A DNA stretch of 33,026 bases from Phaeobacter sp. HF9A. GTDB lineage: Bacteria > Pseudomonadota > Alphaproteobacteria > Rhodobacterales > Rhodobacteraceae. Made by a program: the position numbers and the translations under genes. Numbering within the stretch: the stretch's first letter is position 1; every line of letters begins with the position of its first letter. Shown one piece after another: positions 8,036 through 14,711 of this stretch. The notes under the pieces were generated by a model that ran no database searches, had not been told where the DNA came from, and was given only the letters and a program-made list of their open reading frames with translations. The stretch spans positions 1-33,026 of the forward strand of contig NZ_JAATOX010000035.1 of NCBI RefSeq assembly GCF_011806385.1. Direction: 5' to 3'.

Positions 8036-9436
8036 TCAGGCGGCGGCGGAGTGCGGCGTGCGTCGCAGGACCGCACGGTTGCGGCCGGCGTGTTTGGCAT
8101 CATAGAGCGCCTGATCTGCGGCCGCCACCAGATCCGCCCGATGGAGCGGCGTGCCATGCGGTTCGGCGGTGATCGCGCCGATGCTGATGGTGACGCGGAT
8201 GCTTCCGGCCTGGCCGGGCAGCTCAAAGGGGGCCGCATTAATGGCCTGACAGAGCCGCGTCGCCATTTGATCGGCCTCATGGGCGGGGCAATCGGGCAGG
8301 GCCGCCATGAATTCCTCGCCGCCGATCCGCGCCAGAAGATCCTTGCCGCCAAGTTCGGCTTGCAGGCGGCGGGCGGCCTCTTTCAGCACCGCATCCCCTG
8401 CCGGGTGGCCAAATTGGTCGTTGATCCGCTTGAAGTGATCAAGATCCGCCATCATCACGGTGAAACTCTTGCCGGTCTCTGCGGCGGCGCAGGCCATCCG
8501 CTCCAGGAACGGGTCGGCATAGCGGCGATTATAAAGCCCGGTCATCGGGTCATGCATCGCCGCGCGCAGCTCGCTGCGCAGGTTGTCGCGGATCATCTCG
8601 GAGCGCTGTTTGTGCTGCACCTGTGTGGTGATGCGCAGCACCAGCTCCTCGACCTGGAAGCCGCCGGTCAGCGCATCATGGGCGCCGCGGTCCAGCGCCT
8701 CTGCGGCGATGGCGGCATCGGCGGGATTGGGCACCGCGATCACCACGCAATCGCGTGTGGTGACGCGGGCGCGCAGATCGGCCAGCAGACGCAGGGCCAG
8801 GCCGGAGGAGAGTTCGTTGAGTTCGATCACGATGACATCCGGGACCGGCGTGCGCATCAGCTCCTGAATGGCATCCACATGAAAGGCTTGCAGCTGGTAG
8901 CCGGCGCTGGCCGCAAGCCGCCCTTTCCATTTATGGGCGGTTGCCAGGTCATGGCAGACCAGCGCCACGCGGGTGTTTTGCTGCGGCGCGACGGTGGTGC
9001 GGTCCGGCTGCGGCAGGGCAAAGCCGGGGCCGCCGTCCTCGCGCAGGTGCAGCTCCTCGTCGTAAAGGCGCATCCGCAACAGGCTGCGAATCCGCGCTTG
9101 CAGGATCATGTCATCCACCGGATGCGGCAGCACCTCGTCGATGCCGGAGGACAGCGCGCGGATCCGTGTGGGGCGATCATTCTGCGCGCTCAGCGCGATC
9201 ATGGGCACATCGGCGACCTGCGGCAGGCGGGACAGCGCCTGTTTCACCAGCGCCGCATCGCCATCCGGCAGGGTCATTGCGGTCAGGATCAGGTCAGGGC
9301 GGTTGTCCGCCGCCAGGGCCAGCGCAGAGGCCATGCTGTCGGCCTGCAAGACCTGAAAACAGGCCGCCGTCAGCTGTACCTTCAGGACGATGCGATTGGT
9401 AGAGACCCCATCTATGACCAGGATTGTGCCTTGCAC
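8036..9436 (-). CDS. PleD-like diguanylate cyclase with two degenerate receiver domains and a GGEEF domain
   Basis: A 466-residue protein with the PleD layout: receiver 1 (about 3-125), receiver 2 (about 154-275) and a GGDEF domain (about 293-460). The catalytic motif is GGEEF (372-376), so c-di-GMP synthesis from GTP is expected. Receiver 1 starts VIDG instead of VxDD and has Ala53 where PleD has the phospho-acceptor Asp (ILTAMTLP); the usual Lys is His105. Receiver 2 has Glu205 at the Asp position (VIVIELNEL). The product-inhibition site RxxD five residues before GGEEF is GGKD here. The GTG start at 9436 has GAAGGTG upstream. It is divergent from the DUF3572 gene. The enzyme may be constitutively active or controlled by something other than phosphorylation; that is inference. 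Confidence 0.92.
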   Translation of the reverse strand: MQGTILVIDGVSTNRIVLKVQLTAACFQVLQADSMASALALAADNRPDLILTAMTLPDGDAALVKQALSRLPQVADVPMIALSAQNDRPTRIRALSSGIDEVLPHPVDDMILQARIRSLLRMRLYDEELHLREDGGPGFALPQPDRTTVAPQQNTRVALVCHDLATAHKWKGRLAASAGYQLQAFHVDAIQELMRTPVPDVIVIELNELSSGLALRLLADLRARVTTRDCVVIAVPNPADAAIAAEALDRGAHDALTGGFQVEELVLRITTQVQHKQRSEMIRDNLRSELRAAMHDPMTGLYNRRYADPFLERMACAAAETGKSFTVMMADLDHFKRINDQFGHPAGDAVLKEAARRLQAELGGKDLLARIGGEEFMAALPDCPAHEADQMATRLCQAINAAPFELPGQAGSIRVTISIGAITAEPHGTPLHRADLVAAADQALYDAKHAGRNRAVLRRTPHSAAA

Positions 9437-9551
9437 GGCGAAACACCTTCATTTTCGGCGATTGGTTAAGTTAGAGTGTTGATCACACTGGTTAACAAAC
9501 TCTTTCGCGGGTAGGTCAAATTGGCACTAAAATGTCGAGAAGGGGGCTGAT
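9437..9551. promoter_or_regulatory. Divergent promoter region with CtrA-like half sites and a dyad
   Basis: The gap between the PleD-like gene and the DUF3572 gene contains GGTTAA at 9464-9469 and GGTTAAC at 9490-9496, reverse complements of the TTAACC half of the alphaproteobacterial CtrA box. They flank a dyad, AGTGT (9475-9479), TGATC, ACACT (9485-9489). The full TTAA-N7-TTAA box is not present, so CtrA control is only a possibility. Confidence 0.35.
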
Positions 9552-9836
9552 ATGCCATTTTCCGCCGATCAGGCCGAGGTCTTCGGCTTAAAAGCGCTGA
9601 GCTGGCTGGCCAGCAACGAAGAGCTGATGCCGGTGTTTCTGGGCTCCAGCGGGGCCTCCCTGGAGGATCTGCGCGCCCGCGCTGCCGATCCGGTATTTCT
9701 GGGCGCGGTGCTGGATTTCCTGTTGATGGATGATGCCTGGGTGCTGGCCTGCTGCGAGGCGCTGGAGGCCGCGCCCGACACATTGATCGCCGCCCGCGCC
9801 GCGCTGCCGGGGGGTGAACAGGTGCATTGGACGTGA
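9552..9836 (+). CDS. DUF3572 family protein
   Basis: A 94-residue, largely helical, acidic soluble protein starting MPFSADQAEVFGLKALSWLASNEELMPVFL, which is the typical opening of the DUF3572 family found in Alphaproteobacteria. Its function is unknown. In this class it is often next to pleD, as here, where the two are divergently transcribed with a shared 115-base gap. The ATG at 9552 has GAAGGGGG upstream. No signal peptide or membrane segment is seen. The HAD gene follows on the same strand after 52 bases. Confidence 0.85.
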   Translation: MPFSADQAEVFGLKALSWLASNEELMPVFLGSSGASLEDLRARAADPVFLGAVLDFLLMDDAWVLACCEALEAAPDTLIAARAALPGGEQVHWT

Positions 9837-9888
9837 TAGTCCAGCGTCGAACCGGCTCCCCCTTCCCAATCTGCCCTGAGGTTTTCCG

Positions 9889-10578
9889 ATGACCCTATCC
9901 GCGATCCTGTTTGACAAGGACGGCACGCTGTTTGATTTCGCCCGCACCTGGAACGGCTGGGGCGGCATCATGTTGACGCGGCTCTCCGAAGGCGACACCG
10001 CGCGGCTTGCGGGAATGGCGGCGGCGCTGTCTTATGATCTGGAGGCGGCGATGTTTCGCCCCGACAGCATCGTGATCGCGGGCACCAATGACGAGGTCGC
10101 CGCCGCGCTCAGCCCCTATGTGAGCCAGATGGACGCCGCCACACTGGCGCAATATCTGATCCGCACCGCGGCAGAGGCTGAGCTGGCGCAGGCGGTGCCG
10201 CTTGCCCCCTTTCTGGAGGATCTGCGGGCGCGCGGGCTGAAGCTCGGGGTGATGACCAATGACGGCGAACATTCCGCGCGCCGTCATCTTGATCGCTCTG
10301 GCGTGCTGGGGCAGTTCGATCTGGTGATTGGCGCCGACAGCGGCCATGGCGCCAAACCGGATCCGGCGCCGCTCTTGGCCTTTTGCACGGCCACCGCGGT
10401 GGCGCCATCGCAGACGGCAATGGTGGGCGACAGCCTGCACGATCTGATCGCGGGGCGCGCGGCGGGCATGCGCACCATCGGCGTGCTCACCGGCATGGCG
10501 AGCGAGGCGGATCTGGCCCCCCATGCCGATGTGGTGCTGCCCGATATCGGCCATATCCCGGCCTGGCTGTCGCGCTGA
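9889..10578 (+). CDS. HAD-superfamily phosphatase, phosphoglycolate phosphatase-like
   Basis: A 229-residue cytoplasmic hydrolase with the four HAD motifs: FDKDGTL (nucleophile Asp9 and acid/base Asp11), VMTND around residue 122, the Lys of KPDPAPL and VGDSLHDLIAGRAAGM carrying the metal-binding Asp. An alpha-helical cap lies between motifs 1 and 2 (about 15-90), as in the Gph/PGP branch. The substrate could be 2-phosphoglycolate or another small phosphate ester; the sequence does not decide. The start has TGAGG upstream. It may be transcribed with the DUF3572 gene. Confidence 0.88.
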   Translation: MTLSAILFDKDGTLFDFARTWNGWGGIMLTRLSEGDTARLAGMAAALSYDLEAAMFRPDSIVIAGTNDEVAAALSPYVSQMDAATLAQYLIRTAAEAELAQAVPLAPFLEDLRARGLKLGVMTNDGEHSARRHLDRSGVLGQFDLVIGADSGHGAKPDPAPLLAFCTATAVAPSQTAMVGDSLHDLIAGRAAGMRTIGVLTGMASEADLAPHADVVLPDIGHIPAWLSR

Positions 10579-10672
10579 TCACCGCTGCCACCCTGGCAAT
10601 TCGCGGCACTGCTTTGACCAAACGCGACATTGCGTGTCGGTAGTGGACAGGTGTGTCTGGAGTGGGGCGCTG

Positions 10673-10704
10673 CATGGTGGAGGAAGGAACGTTCGTCCAC
10701 CATG
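10673..10704 (+). promoter_or_regulatory. Perfect inverted repeat in the leader of the MttB-family gene
   Basis: CATGGTGGA at 10673-10681 and TCCACCATG at 10696-10704 are exact reverse complements around a 14-base loop that itself contains the palindrome GAACGTTC. The structure ends about 7 bases before the AAGGGGG ribosome binding site of the methyltransferase gene. It could be an operator or an RNA hairpin controlling translation. Confidence 0.6.
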
Positions 10705-10724
10705 TAACTCTCCAAGGGGGCACC

Positions 10725-12284
10725 ATGACAGAGACAGTTGCGCGCAAACGCCGTGGCGGCGGCAGGGCAGGGGCGGCCGCCCGTCGCGGCACCGCCACGC
10801 TGGAGCAAATGCCCTGGAACCCGCCCAGCAATATCGACCGCCCGGTCGAGCCGCTGACCGAAGCGGGGATCGCCGCCATCCACGAGGGGGCCATGCGCAT
10901 CCTGGAGGAGATCGGCGTTCAGTTCCTCAATGACGAGGCGCTGGAGATCTTCAAACAGGCGGGGATGCGGGTCGAGGGGCAGCTGGTGCGCATGGACCGT
11001 GACTTTGTCATGGAGATGATCGCCAAGGCCCCCGCCAGCTTCACCCTGACGCCGCGCAACCCGGCCCGCGCCATTGAGATGGGCGGAGACAGGATGCTCT
11101 TTGGCAATGTTTCCTCGCCGCCGAACTATTGGGACATGGATCTGAACAAGAAGGTCCCCGGCACCCGGGCGCAGTGCCAGAACCTGCTGAAGCTGACGCA
11201 GTATTTCAACTGTATCCACTTTGCCGGCGGCTACCCGGTGGAGCCGGTGGACCTGCATGCCTCCACCCGCCATCTGGATGTGCTGTTTGACAAGCTGACC
11301 CTGACCGACAAGGTCGCCCATGCCTATTCGCTGGGCAAGGAGCGGGTCGAGGATGTGATGGAGATGGTGCGCATCGCGGGCGGGCTCAGCCATGCGGAGT
11401 TTGATGCCAAGCCACATATGTACACCAATATCAACTCCACCTCGCCGTTGAAGCATGACCACCCGATGATCGACGGCTCCTTGCGGATGATCCGGCGCGG
11501 CCAGCCGGTGGTGGTGACCCCCTTCACGCTGGCGGGCGCGATGGCGCCGGTGACGCTGGCGGGGGCGGTGGCGCAATCCCTGGCCGAATCCCTCTGTGCG
11601 ATTGCGCTGTTTCAATATGTGGTGCCGGGGGTGCCTTGCGCCATTGGCACCTTTACCTCCAACGTGGATATGAAATCCGGCGCCCCCGCCTTTGGCACCC
11701 CGGAATATATGCGCGCGACCCAGATGACCGGGCAGATGGCGCGCTTCTACGGGCTGCCGCTGCGCTCCTCCGGGGTCTGCGCCGCCAATGTGCCCGACGG
11801 GCAGGCGATGTGGGAAACCTCGAATTCGCTCTGGGCGGCGGTGCAGTCGGGCAGCCATATGATCTATCACGCGGCGGGCTGGCTCGAAGGGGGGCTGATC
11901 GCCAGCCCGGAGAAATTCATCATGGACTGCGAGATCTTGCAGATGATCCAGCGCTACATGGACCCGGTACTGATCGCCACCGGCGAGGAGGAGATCGCAC
12001 TGGATGCAATCCGCGAGGTTGGCAACGACGGGCATTTCTTCGGCATCCAGCACACGCAGGATCGCTACGCGACCGCCTTTTACCAGCCCTTCCTGAGTGA
12101 CTGGCACAACTACGAGGCCTGGGAGGCCGCCGGCGGCACCTGGACGGCCGCGCGCGCCAACAAGATGTTCAAGGAGATCATCGCCGAGTTTGAGGCACCG
12201 CCAATGGACCCCGCCATCCGCGAGGAGCTGGCGGATTTCGTCGCCCGCCGCAAGGCTGAGGGCGGCGCGCCCACCGATTTCTAG
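10725..12284 (+). CDS. Trimethylamine methyltransferase (MttB) family protein, non-pyrrolysine type
   Basis: A 519-residue protein of the MttB superfamily, whose characterised members transfer a methyl group from a quaternary or tertiary amine to a corrinoid protein. Visible features include PLTEAGIAAIHEGAMRILEE, the TIM-barrel stretch HPMIDGSLRMIRRGQPVVV, and the C-terminal GHFFGIQHTQDRYATAFYQP. There is no in-frame TAG codon, so it is the Pyl-less branch, which includes betaine demethylases; the substrate is unknown. I choose the ATG at 10725 because AAGGGGG lies at the right distance; the frame is open back to 10653 but that part is the leader hairpin. No corrinoid protein or methyltransferase partner is encoded nearby. 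A Lys/Arg/Gly-rich N-terminus (residues 5-20) precedes the barrel. Confidence 0.9.
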   Translation: MTETVARKRRGGGRAGAAARRGTATLEQMPWNPPSNIDRPVEPLTEAGIAAIHEGAMRILEEIGVQFLNDEALEIFKQAGMRVEGQLVRMDRDFVMEMIAKAPASFTLTPRNPARAIEMGGDRMLFGNVSSPPNYWDMDLNKKVPGTRAQCQNLLKLTQYFNCIHFAGGYPVEPVDLHASTRHLDVLFDKLTLTDKVAHAYSLGKERVEDVMEMVRIAGGLSHAEFDAKPHMYTNINSTSPLKHDHPMIDGSLRMIRRGQPVVVTPFTLAGAMAPVTLAGAVAQSLAESLCAIALFQYVVPGVPCAIGTFTSNVDMKSGAPAFGTPEYMRATQMTGQMARFYGLPLRSSGVCAANVPDGQAMWETSNSLWAAVQSGSHMIYHAAGWLEGGLIASPEKFIMDCEILQMIQRYMDPVLIATGEEEIALDAIREVGNDGHFFGIQHTQDRYATAFYQPFLSDWHNYEAWEAAGGTWTAARANKMFKEIIAEFEAPPMDPAIREELADFVARRKAEGGAPTDF

Positions 12285-12285
12285 C

Positions 12286-12301
12286 CCCCGCAGGCGCGGG
12301 G
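12286..12301 (+). terminator. Hairpin just after the MttB-family gene
   Basis: CCCCGC, loop AGGC, GCGGGG begins two bases after the TAG stop. The stem is strong but no T-tract follows, so it may be a weak terminator or an RNA 3'-end stabiliser. Confidence 0.4.
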
Positions 12302-12845
12302 CCGGTCAGCGGCACATGCGCTTTTGCCGCCCTGCTGCGCAGGCTGGCGCCGTGGATGGTTGGCTGCGAGTCACGGGCGATTTTGCCGTGATTCCCCGAT
12401 CCCAGGCCTGTTCAGGCCGGATCGGTGCGGCGATATGATGAATTTGGCGTGAATCTTCAATTTTTTGCGAGAATGCACACATGTGCCATTCAGGAAGGTG
12501 TGGAGCAGGGGTGTTTGTTTGTCTATTATGGCCCGGTAACGAGCAATATGTAATGATGGGAACCGCGTAGGGCGCGCGCTCCGGTCCTGGGCTGCTTTGC
12601 TGCGACCTTTGGCCGGGTTTGAAAATCGGGCAACTTAAACGAGCTGTTGTGGTCAGTGCGGGGTGATCGCCCGGCGCTGGCATGGCTATCGCTGAACCGG
12701 GCAACGGACCGGGGAGCCGAATGTTTCGCGCCTGTCCTGGTCGCGCGCCTGTCGGTCGCCTAAATCGTACATAGTTTTAGATATTTGGCCTTTTTTAAGT
12801 ATGGCTGCTTATGACTGGTTCGAAGGTGAAGTAGGGAACAACCGT
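12302..12845. other. Intergenic region before the H-NOX-like gene
   Basis: About 540 bases without a gene I can support; the reverse-strand frame at 12306-12704 looks like a chance frame. It contains a dyad TCACGG (12371-12376) / CCGTGA (12386-12391) with a 9-base loop. The last part, about 12763-12800, is markedly A+T-rich for this genome (TAGTTTTAGATATTTGG, then TTTTTTAAG) and is the likely promoter and leader of the H-NOX/cyclase pair. Confidence 0.4.
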
Positions 12846-13433
12846 ATGCACGGTTTGATTAACAGGGCCGTTCAGGCGTTTGTCATCAATACGTATGGTG
12901 AGAAACGCTGGAACGACATTATGGACGCAAGCGGGCTCGGGTTTACCGAGTTCGAAGCCATGCTTGTCTATCCCGAAGATCAATCCGCCCGCATGCTGAG
13001 CGCCACCGAGGCCTCGCTGGAACGCCCGCTTGCCGAAATCCTCGAAGATGTCGGAACCTTTCTGGTCTCCAACCCCCAGCTGGAAGCCCTGCGTCGGCTG
13101 CTTCGCTTTGGCGGCGTCAACTACGTGGAGTTTTTGCACTCGCTTGACGATTTGCCGGATCGCACGCGGCTGGCGGTTTCTGACCTGCGCCTGCCGGGGC
13201 TGGAGCTGATCGAACAGGCGCCGGGTCAGTTCGAACTGCTCTGCCAACCCGGGGTGCCGGGATATGCTCAGGTGATGATGGGGGTCCTGCGCGCCATGGC
13301 CGATGACTACGGGGCCTTGGTGATTCTGGAACAGACCGAATCCCAGGACGGTGTCGAGGTGATCTCGATCACGCTGGTGGAAACCGAGTTCGCCGAGGGG
13401 CGGGCCTTTGATCTGGGGGCGCATTCGCTATGA
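12846..13433 (+). CDS. H-NOX-like (HNOB) protein lacking the usual heme ligands
   Basis: A 195-residue protein with the H-NOX fold signature: MHGLINRAVQAFV start, GFTEFEAM, ILEDVGTFLV and LLRFGGVNYVEFLHSLDDL. Classical H-NOX proteins bind heme through a proximal His and a YxSxR motif and sense NO or O2. Aligned by eye to the Thermoanaerobacter protein, the His position (FLMMMDEVH) is Pro104 here (FLHSLDDLP), and YxSxR is CQPGV (Cys133 to Val137). So canonical heme binding is unlikely unless His98 or Cys133 substitutes. I place the start at the ATG at 12846, where family members begin; the frame is open from 12801. The stop overlaps the cyclase start by 4 bases, pointing to a sensor-enzyme pair. 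Confidence 0.88.
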   Translation: MHGLINRAVQAFVINTYGEKRWNDIMDASGLGFTEFEAMLVYPEDQSARMLSATEASLERPLAEILEDVGTFLVSNPQLEALRRLLRFGGVNYVEFLHSLDDLPDRTRLAVSDLRLPGLELIEQAPGQFELLCQPGVPGYAQVMMGVLRAMADDYGALVILEQTESQDGVEVISITLVETEFAEGRAFDLGAHSL

Positions 13434-14446
13434 TGAGCTTTGACGATCTCGCCGGGCTCGCCAATAAGATTTGCCCGATGCATGTGATCATCGGCCCCGA
13501 TGGCACGATATACAGCCACGGCCCGACGCTGAACAAGCTGCGCGGCGCGCAGGAGTGGACCGGGCAGCCCTTCTTTGATATCTTCGATTTGCAGCGCCCG
13601 CGCTGGGTCAAGACCGTGGGCGATCTGATGGAAACCGCCGGCAGCAAGCTGCATTTCCAGCTGCGCCAGGAGCCGCATACCCGCATGAAGGGGGTTCTGG
13701 TGCCGCTGCCCGACGGCCAGGGTGCCTTTGTGAACCTGTCGTTCGGCATCTCGGTGCTTGATGCGGTGCGCGATTTCAACCTGACCAGCCAGGATTTCTC
13801 GCCGACCGACCTGACCATCGAAATGCTCTATCTGGTGGAGGCGAAATCCGCCGCGATGGAGGCGTCGCGCCAGCTGAACCTGCGCCTGCAAGGGGCCAAG
13901 ATCGCGGCCGAGGAGCAGGCGTTCACCGATACGCTGACCGGGCTGAAGAACCGCCGCGCCATGGATCACGTGCTGAACCGGCTGATCAATGGCGGGCGGG
14001 ATTTTGCCTTGATGCATATTGATCTCGACTTCTTCAAACAGGTCAATGACCGGCTCGGCCATGCGGCGGGGGATGCGGTCTTGCAGCAGGTCGCCGCGAT
14101 CATGGTCGATTGCACCCGCAAGGCCGATACGGTCGCCCGCGTTGGCGGTGATGAATTTGTGGTGATCATTGAAGGGCTGATGGACCCGAATCGCCTGAAC
14201 GATCTGGCCTATCGGCTGATCGCCCGGCTTGAGGAGCCGATCCAGTTCGGCGCCGAGGAATGCCGGATCTCCGCCTCTGCCGGGACGGTGCTGTCCACGT
14301 CCATGGCAGAGCCGGACGCCGCGCAGCTCCTGCATCAGGCGGATGTCGCGCTTTATGCCGCGAAACGGGCCGGGCGCGCGCAGCATATGTTCTATACCCC
14401 GCAGATGGAGGCCGAGGCCCTGGCCCCCGACAGCAAATCCGCCTGA
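13430..14446 (+). CDS. HNOBA-GGDEF diguanylate cyclase, partner of the H-NOX-like protein
   Basis: A 338-residue soluble protein. Residues about 5-135 look like the HNOBA (heme-NO-binding associated, PAS-like) domain of soluble guanylate cyclases: KICPMHVIIGPDGTI, FFDIFDLQRPR, the MKGVLVPLPD strand and FLTSQDFSPTDLT-like region. A signalling-helix segment follows (about 132-165). The GGDEF domain has DTLTGLKNRRAM, GGDEF at 239-243 and an intact product-inhibition site RKAD at 230-233. It should make c-di-GMP and be product-inhibited. The domain order copies soluble guanylate cyclase, with the cyclic-GMP output domain replaced by GGDEF. It starts at ATG 13430 (or 13433) inside the end of the H-NOX-like gene, so both are translated together. 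Confidence 0.92.
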   Translation: MMSFDDLAGLANKICPMHVIIGPDGTIYSHGPTLNKLRGAQEWTGQPFFDIFDLQRPRWVKTVGDLMETAGSKLHFQLRQEPHTRMKGVLVPLPDGQGAFVNLSFGISVLDAVRDFNLTSQDFSPTDLTIEMLYLVEAKSAAMEASRQLNLRLQGAKIAAEEQAFTDTLTGLKNRRAMDHVLNRLINGGRDFALMHIDLDFFKQVNDRLGHAAGDAVLQQVAAIMVDCTRKADTVARVGGDEFVVIIEGLMDPNRLNDLAYRLIARLEEPIQFGAEECRISASAGTVLSTSMAEPDAAQLLHQADVALYAAKRAGRAQHMFYTPQMEAEALAPDSKSA

Positions 14447-14560
14447 CCGTCTCGCCCCCGCGCACTGTGGTCGCCGCGATGCCTTGCGGGCCGCGGGCGG
14501 CCCATGCGCCTGGCTGATGGCGGCCCGGTTGCAGGCTTCGGGAGGCGGCAAAACGCCAGA

Positions 14561-14600
14561 CACGGGGCAGGGGGGCAGCCCACGGGGCGGGGGGGCAGCC
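14561..14600 (+). repeat. 20-bp tandem duplication
   Basis: A 20-base unit beginning CACGGGGC and ending GGGGCAGCC occurs twice back to back (14561-14580, 14581-14600) with one mismatch. It lies in the 265-base gap between the cyclase and the molybdopterin oxidoreductase, near a hairpin GGGCC (14488-14492) / GGCCC (14499-14503). Confidence 0.75.
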
Positions 14601-14711
14601 CATCCCATGCGGGAAATTGGTCTGGTCAAAAACGTCATTATTGGCGCTATTGAACGGGCTTATTCTGGCGTAGCCTGACGGCTAACCAGTCTTAATCCCG
14701 GAGCCGTCCGC

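Noticed and set aside
10284..12107. A 607-codon minus-strand frame opposite the MttB-family gene
   Set aside because: It is antisense to a clear enzyme, has no recognisable domain and no good ribosome binding site.
12306..12704. A 132-codon minus-strand frame upstream of the H-NOX-like gene
   Set aside because: No domain, no ribosome binding site, and the region behaves like a promoter with A+T-rich parts.
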